Shown: piece after piece, positions 1 through 8,736 of the stretch | How positions within the stretch are numbered: the first letter of the stretch is position 1 | Layout: each line of letters starts with the position of its first letter | Position numbers and translations under genes: made by a program | The notes under the pieces: generated by a model | What the model was told of the DNA's origin: nothing | Seen by the model: the letters and a program-made list of their open reading frames with translations, nothing else | Databases searched by the model: none | From: Opitutia bacterium | GTDB lineage: Bacteria > Verrucomicrobiota > Verrucomicrobiia > Opitutales > Opitutaceae | NCBI GenBank assembly: GCA_016217595.1 | Contig: JACRHS010000004.1 | Location: forward strand, 1 to 64,000 | Reading direction: 5' to 3' | DNA: 64,000 bases

Positions 1-32
1 CATTAAGAGAAAACAAAAGAGCCATTTCGTGC

Positions 33-56
33 AAAAAAGGAGCGGCGAAGCTCCTT
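33..56 (-). terminator. Hairpin with T-run, minus-strand terminator
   Basis: Positions 37-43 (AAGGAGC) pair with 50-56 (GCTCCTT) around a 6-nt loop. Read on the minus strand, the stem is followed by six T residues (complement of 33-38), the classic intrinsic-terminator layout. The nearest minus-strand gene ends at 435, about 380 bases upstream in that direction, so it may serve that transcript or an unrecognised short RNA between. Confidence 0.6.
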
Positions 57-434
57 GCCTATGAGTAGTATGATGTTTCATGGGTTGTGGTTATGTTAGG
101 CTGAACAAGAAATGAGCGACACGTTTTCGCGGTATTTGACCAAACCGACCAAAGCATCTGCTGAATCGCAGAAATAAGGCGGCGTCTGGTGCAAGTCATG
201 GGCTTCAACATGATTCAAGTGAGGGATAGCTCTGCGGTTTTTTAGGTAGAAATGCGGGTATTTTGGCCACCAAAACGGTATGGCGTGTGAAAAGTGATTT
301 ATGGCTAAAACTGGTTAGTGCATTTTATTATAACTCTTTCTCGCTGTTACTTTTCGTTTTATTTTACGTGCAAAGAGAGGAGTAAATCTCTTCCGCAATT
401 ACTGGTTGGCTATTAGCAAGGGCTTAGCAGGTAG
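57..434. other. Gap without a recognisable gene
   Basis: This AT-richer stretch has no convincing coding region. A 21-codon plus-strand ORF starts at 113 and a 6-bp hairpin lies at 373-392, but neither has supporting evidence. It may be the 3' untranslated region of the minus-strand gene ending at 435, since a terminator sits at 33-56. Confidence 0.4.
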
Positions 435-1145
435 CTACTTCACCGCGGCGGTTAGTCGGTAGGAGCGTGGGAGACAGCCGGGGGCTAGTCCGGCCGGCAG
501 GTAGTCTGTTGTCACGACAATGGTTGCTTCTCCTTTGCGACGCGTGTCCATGGGTGTGATCACGACTTGGTACAAAAGCGGGTCGTTTTGCTCGGGCCGC
601 CTTAATTCAACGCGATAGTTATCATTATCTACCGTTAATGAGGTTATGCTGGCCTTGGGCGGTGTCTCCTTGATACGGAGCGAGATGATTTGCGCCCTGG
701 GTTCGCTTCCTGCGATCCAATAGACAAAACTTGGCTGCACCAGCACAGGCTCGTCGTTTGTCCGAACTTTCCTGCTCGGATCTACCGGGATGACGATCGA
801 GAGTTTAAGTATTTCCGGATTTTCTTTCCTCCCATTGGTATAAACCTTGAGCGTAATATCCCGGATACTCTGATCCCCATCCAAGTTTACGGAAGCCCCG
901 ACCTCCCCCCTTTCACCGGGGGCGTAGGACTTATGGCACTCCACCGGAATGGTGCAGCCACAAGAGGGTATGATTTCCGTGATCGATAACGGCTTGTCTC
1001 CGGTATTAGTGAAGCCAAAGGAGACCTTCTGCTCTGCAGCACCCACCGGCGCGACCAATGATCGTTCGCGCGAATCCCACTCGATTGCCGCTACCAGCCG
1101 ACTCACCAGAACCGCCATGATGCAGAACATCATTCGTTTCAACAT
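435..1145 (-). CDS. DUF1573-domain exported protein
   Basis: This is a 236-residue protein with an N-terminal signal segment (hydrophobic FCIMAVLVSRLVAA, likely cut after AA) and a DUF1573 domain around residues 30-115. The domain shows the family hallmark SCGCT (C62, C64) followed by a PGE-type turn. DUF1573 domains are Ig-like beta folds common in Bacteroidetes, Planctomycetes and Verrucomicrobia envelopes; their function is unknown. The frame stays open to 1244, but that upstream ATG lies inside the terminator hairpin of the preceding gene (1218-1254). The ATG at 1145, directly before the signal peptide, is therefore the likely start. It follows the secreted protein at 1284-2279 on the same strand but appears transcriptionally separated from it. 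Confidence 0.8.
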   Translation of the reverse strand: MLKRMMFCIMAVLVSRLVAAIEWDSRERSLVAPVGAAEQKVSFGFTNTGDKPLSITEIIPSCGCTIPVECHKSYAPGERGEVGASVNLDGDQSIRDITLKVYTNGRKENPEILKLSIVIPVDPSRKVRTNDEPVLVQPSFVYWIAGSEPRAQIISLRIKETPPKASITSLTVDNDNYRVELRRPEQNDPLLYQVVITPMDTRRKGEATIVVTTDYLPAGLAPGCLPRSYRLTAAVK

Positions 1146-1217
1146 AGCACCATAAATTCCCACTTTGTTGCTATCATGCGTCGTGACTTGGGTGAACCAT
1201 CTCATAGAAACGAATAA

Positions 1218-1254
1218 ACATCCGGCGATGGTCGAAACGATCATCGCCGGATGT
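1218..1254 (-). terminator. Intrinsic terminator of the secreted-protein gene
   Basis: A perfect 13-bp stem (ACATCCGGCGATG at 1218-1230 with CATCGCCGGATGT at 1242-1254) closes an 11-nt loop. On the minus strand it is followed by TTATTCGTTTC, which is T-rich. It lies 30 bases past the stop codon of the gene at 1284-2279, so termination of that gene is the simplest reading. Confidence 0.8.
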
Positions 1255-1283
1255 CGGGTTTATGCATAGCGACCGATCTTCAG

Positions 1284-2279
1284 CTACGGGATCGTCGTGT
1301 TATCCCGGAGCATAAATTCCCAGTTGGTGTATCCGGCCATATTTTGCGCCTCGATCCCGACCCAACCGCGCATCGCACCAGAGTCATCAATGACTTGCTG
1401 CAAGGCAAAGGGGTGCATATTTCCGGTGTAGCATGGCCAAGCTGTATCTGGGGTCAGACAACTGCAGAAATAATTGAGTACCATGTTGCGCGAGGAATTA
1501 TTCCCTCCCAAGTGGCTCACCGTACCGCCATGCGTGCCGGAACCGCATCCCGCGGTGCAAGAATTCGTGGATGGATTCCAATAATGCAAGCAGCCGCCGC
1601 CTGTCGGCGAAGTGAAGTTTGTGAGATTCACTGCATCGGGATACCAGCCAGATCCAGAACTGGGCCACAACGTGATGGCTCCTTTGTTATAATACATCTG
1701 CACTCGATACCCGGGGTAATTGATCCGCGGCACGCTGGTGATCGGGCAGTACACCGTCCATGCAGCGTTGCTGCCATAGCCGCGGCCATGCGTGATCGTG
1801 TAGCTTGCAGTCCCCGCAAACGCCACGCGGGCGACGCCCGTTTCCGGGAGCGTCACCGTCCAATCCTCCCAATTGCCATTGTCCCAAGTAATATGCAACG
1901 CCCCGGTCGAGGTATTGTAGGTATAAGCACCAGACCAACTGGAGTATTGCCCGGACGGAACCATCCATCCGGTCGGAGTATAAACGTAGCAGGTTTTACT
2001 AACGCCATCCATGGTACATAGATGAGAATTGAGCGCAGTTTTGCCGACATCGTTATTAGTATCCCAATTCCAATAGGTCTCGGCTACGCGCCCGGTAGAG
2101 GCTGTAAACGTCCAATTCGCCAGACGGACCCAAGTAGTCCCAGAGGTGTCCATTTTCCCGTAACAAACCGAGAAATTGGCTTTGCCTTGTGGCAGGGGTT
2201 GAGCAGCAAAAACAACTGAAGTCGTAAACATTACCGCGGAAGCGGCTAAAGCGCGAAAGATAGACAACGGGTTCTTCAT
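1284..2279 (-). CDS. Secreted Trp/Cys-rich protein of unknown function
   Basis: This 331-residue protein has a clean signal peptide (KNPLSIFRALAASAVMF, likely cut after VVFAA). The mature part is rich in Trp, Tyr, Thr, Asn and Gly, with several scattered cysteines, which fits a disulfide-bonded extracellular beta protein. I do not recognise a family. Short aromatic repeats (WNWD, WDNGNWEDW) hint at a beta-sandwich or carbohydrate-contacting surface, but this is a guess. It lies between a DUF1573 protein and a TonB receptor on the same strand. Terminator-like hairpins on both sides (2330-2361 and 1218-1254) suggest it is monocistronic. Confidence 0.75.
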   Translation of the reverse strand: MKNPLSIFRALAASAVMFTTSVVFAAQPLPQGKANFSVCYGKMDTSGTTWVRLANWTFTASTGRVAETYWNWDTNNDVGKTALNSHLCTMDGVSKTCYVYTPTGWMVPSGQYSSWSGAYTYNTSTGALHITWDNGNWEDWTVTLPETGVARVAFAGTASYTITHGRGYGSNAAWTVYCPITSVPRINYPGYRVQMYYNKGAITLWPSSGSGWYPDAVNLTNFTSPTGGGCLHYWNPSTNSCTAGCGSGTHGGTVSHLGGNNSSRNMVLNYFCSCLTPDTAWPCYTGNMHPFALQQVIDDSGAMRGWVGIEAQNMAGYTNWEFMLRDNTTIP

Positions 2280-2329
2280 TGAGGTATTTGAGGATTAACT
2301 GTTCAAGGGACGGCGCAACTGAAGCAATA

Positions 2330-2361
2330 GTGCATGGTCACGCGCCGGTGTGACCATGCAC
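2330..2361 (-). terminator. Hairpin terminator after the TonB receptor gene
   Basis: A perfect 12-bp stem (GTGCATGGTCAC at 2330-2341 with GTGACCATGCAC at 2350-2361) has an 8-nt loop. It starts 14 bases past the stop of the minus-strand receptor gene. The minus-strand sequence after the stem (TATTGCTTC) is only moderately T-rich. Confidence 0.65.
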
Positions 2362-2375
2362 CGCAGGCAAAGTGA

Positions 2376-5300
2376 CTAGAAGCGGGCCTTCAGGCCGATG
2401 TTAAACGTCACGCCAGAGCCGTTAGCATAGGAAGGTATCTTCCGGTCGAAGGCATATACAAACTCGGTCGTGACCAATTCATTGGTGATATTATAAACCT
2501 CGAAATACATCGAGTAGATACGATTAAACGAATACTGCCCCTTGAAATCAAGCAGGAGACGCTCGTCCGAATAGACATCGTATATACCAGAACCGGGGAC
2601 ATTTGCCTGGACAGGGAGAATGCCAGCGCCGCTGCCGTGGGTGCCTGGAGTACTGCTCTTGTAGTAAGTACTCCGATAGTTGGCCAACAAGCGGACATCC
2701 AAGCCATAACCCCGGTACGAGATGCCCGCATTCCAACTGCGAGGCGTCAGATTGGGCAGGCGATTAGTGAAGCCATTGGCGGAGCCAAAATCACCATAGG
2801 TATCCAGATATGTGAAGTTAGCATTAGTACCAAACCCACGCAAGAACCCCGGCAACGAAGTATATTGCTGACTGTAGTTTACCTCAAAGCCACGGATCCG
2901 GGCCGAGCCCACGTTACGGGTTTGATTTAACGTCCAGCCGGCATATTCGCCACCGAAACCATTGTCCGAACCAGAGCCGATAACCGTGGGGAAACTACGA
3001 GTGTAGTTCTTGATTTCCTTGAGAAACACGCCTGCAGAGATCAAGCCTACCGGCTCGAAATACTTCTCCACGGCGGCCTCGAAATTGTCCGAGGTGTAGG
3101 GCTTTAGTGCGGGATTTCCAGCACTGATCGTCTGCGCAGTGACGTTGGGCGATGAAGCCACCGGCAAGAGCAAGGTGGGGCTGGGACGAGAGATAGATGT
3201 GTTGTAGCTGAGACGACCCTGGAAACCGCGTCCGATTTCATAGACGAAATGCAAGCTAGGAAAGACATTGTTATAGTCCTTTTCTGGAGATTTCACCCAG
3301 CCGCGAATTGTGTCGCGCGCCCGAGCGGCATTGGCGGCAGGGTCCGCTGCTGCTCCAAGATTGGTGTTGTTAGCATTATAAACCACCAAGTTATGCGCAC
3401 CGCTCGAAACCGTTTGCTCCACGCGCACTCCACCCAAAACGCGCAGTCTGCCCAGCTGCATCTGACCCATCGCATAGCCAGCCCGAACTTCTTCGGTAGC
3501 CTCCATGTTGTTGATGCCCGATTGCTGGATGCTGTTATAAATATCGGATGCATTCTGGGTGAAATTTGCCGGATTCTTCCACGGATCACCAGGGCGACCA
3601 GTGGTGTAAAGCTGCACAAAGGGGAACGGACCATAATTGCCACCCGACATCTTCATCGTATACCCGAGATACGGTGTGATGCCGCCATTTGCCGCGGTAG
3701 TCGACGGACCGCTATAGGTATAATAGCCAAAGTTGCGGCTCGTCGAGCCGTGGAGGCGGGAGAACTTTACGCCCATTTTGATATAAGCAGGCACACTTGT
3801 GGCCAAGTCCTTACGAAAGTCCGAGCCAAAGCCCCAACGTTCAGACGGTGCGCGATAGGTTAGCCGTGTCGAGCCTGCCACCAGACTGTAGTTCGCCGGA
3901 TCGCTCCAGCTAGGGCCCGAGATCTGCGTTACCTGCGGGAACCACGGATCTCGCCCCCGGCGATCGATTTGCAGGCCAACGCCCGACAGGGTAATACTGC
4001 CCGTGTTGATCGCAGGATAGCCCGTGCGCGTGCTGGAATAGTTCATGTCGAAATTCAGCTTACCCGTGCCGGAGAAAAGTTTCCGCTCCAGACCAGAACC
4101 GAGCGTGAAGCTTTCGCTCTCGCGAATGTACAACAGTGACTCATTGGTCACAACCGCCGAAGGAATGGTCGTCACATCGAAAGTGCTCCCGGGCGCAAAC
4201 ATGGTCAAGGGCCGCGAGGTATTGCTACCTGTCGCCACCCGCCAGCGAAAATAAGAGGGCGCTGCGCCACTGGGATTACGTCCTAGCGCATAAGTACTCT
4301 TAAAATAAACAACGGTATTCTCGTTGATCTTATAATCTGTGTTGAAGCCATAGGTGAAAGCTCGAGTAGCAACACTATCCGCGCCCAAGTGGCCCGCGCT
4401 ATAACCTCTAACCAATGGCTCCAATGGTGCACCCGGATTTGCCGGTGCAGCAACCGTGTATGCGACTTGCGCGGCATTGCCTGTTCCCAGACGAGGCCCA
4501 AGTTCCGAAAGACGACCAGAACCGGCATTGGCGGTGATTGAAATCGAAAGGCCCAAATTATTCTTTCCGCCACGCACACTGAGCACATCGGAATAATGAA
4601 TGCTCAACAGATCCAGCTTGGCCAAATCTTTGCCAGGCACGCTTCTGTCCTCATGGAGCGCCGTCCAAGACGTACCCGCCGCCAGAGTGACCCGGCGACC
4701 CGGGGTTTGATCAAACGCCCGCTTGGTCCGCAAATTAATATAACCCGCGACAGCATTGCCATCCATGTCTGGAGTAGGCGCTTTGATAATTTCCAAAGAT
4801 GCCACATTACCGGTGCTGACCTGGCCAAAATAGACGTTCAAGTTACTCAACGTTGTACCGCCTGATGTGGCGATTTGATTACCGTCAACGAGCAGCGATG
4901 AAAAGTCCTGAGTCATGCCGCGGATATAGATACCACCCGCCTGGCCACCTGCGCCAACGTCTGCCGCAACACCGGGGAGGCGTTGCAGCAATTCACCCAC
5001 ACCTGCGCCAGGATTGCCGAAGGCATCCACTGCGGCCACCGTTCTCACATTCATCGCCTGGCGCTGGTTCTGAATGGCAGCTGCTGAACCTTCGCGAATA
5101 CTTTTAACCACAAAGGTTTCCAGCTGATACACACCCGAGTTCATGGCGATATCCTTGTTCTGCAAGCGGCCGGCCTCCACCACAATGGTCTGACGCTCCG
5201 TGTCCAAACCAGTGTACGTAACCACTAGCACATGAGTGCCTGCCGGCACCTGTAAATTATAGTAGCCACTCGTATCGGTGGTCGTGCTCAGATTCGTTTG

Positions 5301-5513
5301 ATCGATCCGCACCACTGCAGAGACGAGAAACTCTTTGGTAGCATCATTCGACACCCGGCCGGCAATGGTGCCCAACGCCTCGGCCCGGGCCAGTGGCGAC
5401 CACACTGCTGACATCAGTAAGAAGCCCAATATCAATGCGACGAGCCGACTGGGCAACGTCCAACAAAATGAATCTTGGCTTATAGGTACACTACGGGAGG
5501 GATCTTTAGTCAT
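2376..5513 (-). CDS. TonB-dependent receptor with carboxypeptidase-regulatory-like N-terminus
   Basis: This 1,045-residue outer-membrane receptor has a signal segment around residues 22-44 and a CarboxypepD_reg-like domain at about 48-128 (GRVSNDAT...PAGTHVLVVTYTG). A plug with the LLQRLPGV and IRGM motifs follows, then a long 22-strand-type barrel ending in the typical C-terminal aromatic (KARF). The layout matches the Xanthomonas/Caulobacter-type receptor group, often linked to oligosaccharide uptake. The substrate is not visible from sequence. No SusD partner lies nearby. The closest possible link is the divergent alpha-galactosidase gene at 6474 across a 960-base gap, so alpha-galactoside import is a possibility but only an inference. 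Confidence 0.9.
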   Translation of the reverse strand: MTKDPSRSVPISQDSFCWTLPSRLVALILGFLLMSAVWSPLARAEALGTIAGRVSNDATKEFLVSAVVRIDQTNLSTTTDTSGYYNLQVPAGTHVLVVTYTGLDTERQTIVVEAGRLQNKDIAMNSGVYQLETFVVKSIREGSAAAIQNQRQAMNVRTVAAVDAFGNPGAGVGELLQRLPGVAADVGAGGQAGGIYIRGMTQDFSSLLVDGNQIATSGGTTLSNLNVYFGQVSTGNVASLEIIKAPTPDMDGNAVAGYINLRTKRAFDQTPGRRVTLAAGTSWTALHEDRSVPGKDLAKLDLLSIHYSDVLSVRGGKNNLGLSISITANAGSGRLSELGPRLGTGNAAQVAYTVAAPANPGAPLEPLVRGYSAGHLGADSVATRAFTYGFNTDYKINENTVVYFKSTYALGRNPSGAAPSYFRWRVATGSNTSRPLTMFAPGSTFDVTTIPSAVVTNESLLYIRESESFTLGSGLERKLFSGTGKLNFDMNYSSTRTGYPAINTGSITLSGVGLQIDRRGRDPWFPQVTQISGPSWSDPANYSLVAGSTRLTYRAPSERWGFGSDFRKDLATSVPAYIKMGVKFSRLHGSTSRNFGYYTYSGPSTTAANGGITPYLGYTMKMSGGNYGPFPFVQLYTTGRPGDPWKNPANFTQNASDIYNSIQQSGINNMEATEEVRAGYAMGQMQLGRLRVLGGVRVEQTVSSGAHNLVVYNANNTNLGAAADPAANAARARDTIRGWVKSPEKDYNNVFPSLHFVYEIGRGFQGRLSYNTSISRPSPTLLLPVASSPNVTAQTISAGNPALKPYTSDNFEAAVEKYFEPVGLISAGVFLKEIKNYTRSFPTVIGSGSDNGFGGEYAGWTLNQTRNVGSARIRGFEVNYSQQYTSLPGFLRGFGTNANFTYLDTYGDFGSANGFTNRLPNLTPRSWNAGISYRGYGLDVRLLANYRSTYYKSSTPGTHGSGAGILPVQANVPGSGIYDVYSDERLLLDFKGQYSFNRIYSMYFEVYNITNELVTTEFVYAFDRKIPSYANGSGVTFNIGLKARF

Positions 5514-6473
5514 AGGTTTAGTGGGTTAGCAGAAGCCGCGAAATGTATGCGCACGGGGAAAGCTTGAAAACGAGCACAGCAAAGCCTTACACCGGACCAC
5601 GTAATAGTCCGACGCGAATACATCAGTGCTGCATCATTTCCGAGCCAGAGCGCAGATTCCTAAGGCATAATACACAAAGCGTCCGGACATGCGGCATAGC
5701 TGCGCATATCCGACGAGTATAAAGGTTGTAGGTTTTAAGTTAAGGGTGTAGCGAGCAAATCAACCGTCCGACGAGAATGACTTTTGGTCAATTAGGAATT
5801 AAGTCAGCAGTGTAATTATTGCGTTTATTTGCCTATTTTTAATTTAATCCGCATATGATGGATAACCCCCTCCCAGATATCTTGAATTATTTAATCATGG
5901 CGAAATTAACCATCTCCAACCGCCACCACACGGCCAATGGTCATAGCGTGTAACATAAATGTTTGAGACTTTTGCATTACAATAGTGACTGAGGCCCAGC
6001 ATGCGCGAACAGCATAAGGCTGACCTACTTTCGCTAACTGATATATCTAGCTAATAATTTTAAAGTTAGACATTTCTATTCTGCTCGGTTTCCCTTTTCC
6101 ACATATGCAATGCCTGAGTGTAGCGCCTTCCACCGCGCGCATAATTTTGCATATTGCTGCATATAAGCGGTTAGCTTCTCTCTGACGAGAGGAGTGCACT
6201 GCAAGAGCAACTGGTTTCGATTCATTTATTTCCAGAGCGCCCCGCCACCTATGCCTTACCCACGAACAGCATCTGAGATCAACTCGCATATACCCAGAAA
6301 GATAGTCCAGATCGCGCCTGCGGATCCCATCAGAGTAATGACCGTATCGCCACGCCTGCAAAATATTACCATGGGAGATTAGTACTTCTGGATTTCTCTA
6401 AAACCCGGCCAGGGCGTTTCTAGGCTTTCATGCCACGCGCCATTGTTGATATTCACCACAAAACTTACCGCCC
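5514..6473. other. AT-rich divergent intergenic region
   Basis: This 960-base region lies between the divergent TonB receptor and alpha-galactosidase genes. It is clearly lower in GC than its neighbours, especially 5720-6380. It must hold the promoters of both flanking genes, though I cannot place them firmly. On the minus strand two short ORFs are open: 6256-6372 (38 codons, one hydrophobic segment) and 6076-6225 (49 codons, preceded by GGAAA). Neither resembles a family I know. They are discussed under findings and not called as genes. Confidence 0.5.
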
Positions 6474-8657
6474 ATGCCCATCCACGCCCTAAATCGCGCC
6501 TGGTTTCTTGAGACGCCGCAGTCATCTTATGCTCTGGGCGTTACTGCCACCGGCCACCTCCAACACTGGCACTGGGGTGCCAAGATTGCACCCACAGACC
6601 TTGGCCAGATGCGACCGGTGCTGATCCGATCGTTCTCCCCCATTCCAGCCGATGGCCCAGAGATGTTTTCACCCGATACTATGCCGGCGGAGTTTCCCTC
6701 AGCCAGCGGCGCCGACTTCCGGTCGCCGGCCGTGGAAGTCGAGCTGGCGGACGGGACCGCCTGCCTCGATTTGCGCTACCAGTCGCATCGCCTAATCGCC
6801 GGCAAAACTCCAATCGAAGGCCTTCCCTCCACTTACGTTGAACACGAGGAAGAAGCCTCCACGCTGCAAATCGAGTTGCTTGATGCGCCCAGCCAAATCG
6901 CCGCTATTTTAAGCTACACGGCATTCACCGGCCACGACGCCATTGCGCGTTCCGTTCGCATCGAAAATCGCGGAACGAAGCCCGTGCGTCTCAAACGCGT
7001 TTTCTGCGCCAGCATCGACCTACCGGAAGCCTCTGCAGAGCGCTGGCTGCATCTTGCCGGTTCATGGGCGCGAGAAACGGGCGTCAACATCGCACCGCTC
7101 GGCCCTGGTTGCCAAAGTATCGCCAGCCGCCGCGGTGTCAGCAGCCACCAGCATAATCCTTTCTTTGCCTTGCTCGGCCATGGCGCCAAGGAGGAACAAG
7201 GCGAAGTCTGGGGCTTCAGCCTGGTGTACAGCGGCAATTTTCTCGCCACGGTGGAGCGCGACCAGTTTGCGCTCACCCGCGCCCAGATCGGGATCAACCC
7301 CGAGGGCTTCGCCTGGCAACTGCTTCCCGGCGCCAGTTTTCAAGCACCCGAGGTTGTGCTGGTCTACTCCGCCGCGGGTTTGGGCGCGATGTCGCGCACT
7401 TACCACCGCCTGTTCCGCACCCGTCTGCTGCGCGGCCCGCTGCGCGACACCCTGCGCCCCATCGCGCTCAACAACTGGGAGTCCACCTATTTCACGTTCG
7501 ACGCGCCCACCATCCTCGCACTCGCGCAACAAGCCCGCGCGCTCGGCGCCGAGCTGCTCATGCTCGACGACGGCTGGTTCGGAAAACGCGATGATGACAA
7601 GAGCTCTCTCGGCGATTGGACGCCGCACGCCCGCAAGCTTCCCGATGGACTGCGCGCGATGGTCGACGGAGTCCGTGCGACCGGAGTGGAGTTCGGTCTC
7701 TGGTTCGAACCCGAGATGGTCTCGCCCGATAGCGAACTTCTCCGCGCGCATCCCGACTGGACAATTCACTCCGCAGCACGACGTCCGTCTCTAGGTCGCA
7801 ACCAGCTGATTCTCGATTTCGGCCGGGCCGAGGTGCGCGATGAGATTTACCGCCGCATTGCCGCCATCCTGCACAGCGCGCCGATCACGTACCTGAAGTG
7901 GGACATGAACCGCCATCTCACCGAAGTAGCTTCCGTGGGTTTGCCCCCCGAGCGCCAAGGCGAAGCGGCCCATCGTCACGTACTCGGCGTGTACGCGTTC
8001 TTGGAGCGGCTCACCGCGGAGTTTCCGCAACTCTGCATCGAGAACTGCGCTGGCGGCGGCGGGCGTTTCGATCCCGGCATGCTGGCTTACACGCAGCTCA
8101 CCTGGATCAGCGACAACACCGACGCCATCAGCCGGCTCTCGATTCAACTCGGGGCGAGCCTCGTCTATCCACTCTCAGTCATGGGTGCGCACTATTCGGC
8201 CGTGCCCAACCATCAAGTCGGACGAGTGACTCCGCCCGCCACACGCGGCGCTGTGGCCGCGGGTTGTGTGCTCGGCATCATGCTCGATCCCGCCAAGCTC
8301 GCGACAGAGGAGCGGGCCGAACTCGCCCGCTGGATTGAGCGCCATAAAGCCTGGCGCCCCTTGCTCGCGAGCGGCGAATTGCACCGCTTGAAAGACCCGC
8401 GCCAAGGTGCGGAAGCCGCTTGGATGATCGTCGCGCCGGATCAATCGGAGGCGCTCGTATTCCATGTGCGGATTCTCGCAGAGCCACACGGCCCATTCCA
8501 ACGACTGCGCCTGTACGGGCTCAACCCGGACTGGGTTTACCGCGATACCGCCACCGGCGAATCGTGGCGGGGAGATGCCCTGATGCGACACGGCTGGATC
8601 TTCCCCGACACCGGCGATTTTGCCGCGCACCACTGGCACCTGCGCCGCGCAGACTGA
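6474..8657 (+). CDS. GH36 alpha-galactosidase
   Basis: This 727-residue enzyme removes terminal alpha-1,6-linked galactose from raffinose-type sugars or galactomannan. The N-terminal beta-sandwich spans about 1-320 and the TIM barrel about 325-650. Visible motifs are the substrate-binding DDGWFG (D365-D366), the nucleophile in KWDMNR (D477) and the acid/base in SDNTD (D547). Further conserved stretches are GLWFEPEMVSPDS and ENCAGGGGRFD. Length and motifs fit the bacterial subgroup of GH36. There is no signal peptide, so it is probably cytoplasmic and acts on imported oligosaccharides. No strong Shine-Dalgarno precedes the ATG at 6474. The C-terminus faces a convergent TonB receptor gene, with a hairpin between them. 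Confidence 0.95.
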   Translation: MPIHALNRAWFLETPQSSYALGVTATGHLQHWHWGAKIAPTDLGQMRPVLIRSFSPIPADGPEMFSPDTMPAEFPSASGADFRSPAVEVELADGTACLDLRYQSHRLIAGKTPIEGLPSTYVEHEEEASTLQIELLDAPSQIAAILSYTAFTGHDAIARSVRIENRGTKPVRLKRVFCASIDLPEASAERWLHLAGSWARETGVNIAPLGPGCQSIASRRGVSSHQHNPFFALLGHGAKEEQGEVWGFSLVYSGNFLATVERDQFALTRAQIGINPEGFAWQLLPGASFQAPEVVLVYSAAGLGAMSRTYHRLFRTRLLRGPLRDTLRPIALNNWESTYFTFDAPTILALAQQARALGAELLMLDDGWFGKRDDDKSSLGDWTPHARKLPDGLRAMVDGVRATGVEFGLWFEPEMVSPDSELLRAHPDWTIHSAARRPSLGRNQLILDFGRAEVRDEIYRRIAAILHSAPITYLKWDMNRHLTEVASVGLPPERQGEAAHRHVLGVYAFLERLTAEFPQLCIENCAGGGGRFDPGMLAYTQLTWISDNTDAISRLSIQLGASLVYPLSVMGAHYSAVPNHQVGRVTPPATRGAVAAGCVLGIMLDPAKLATEERAELARWIERHKAWRPLLASGELHRLKDPRQGAEAAWMIVAPDQSEALVFHVRILAEPHGPFQRLRLYGLNPDWVYRDTATGESWRGDALMRHGWIFPDTGDFAAHHWHLRRAD

Positions 8658-8670
8658 CCAACTTGCCTTT

Positions 8671-8704
8671 AAAAAAAGAGCTGCCGTCGCGCTGACGGCA
8701 GCTC
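8671..8704 (-). terminator. Intrinsic terminator between convergent genes
   Basis: An 11-bp perfect stem (GAGCTGCCGTC at 8678-8688 with GACGGCAGCTC at 8694-8704) has a 5-nt loop. On the minus strand it is followed by seven T residues (complement of 8671-8677), making a strong terminator for the receptor gene ending at 8737. On the plus strand only a weaker T content follows, so it may also act for the alpha-galactosidase gene. Confidence 0.85.
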
Positions 8705-8736
8705 AGCTGCTTTATGTCTTGGGGCGCGAGAGCGCC

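Noticed and set aside
113..178. 21-codon ORF near the left edge
   Set aside because: It is too short to support without a ribosome site or conservation; noted only in the gap entry.
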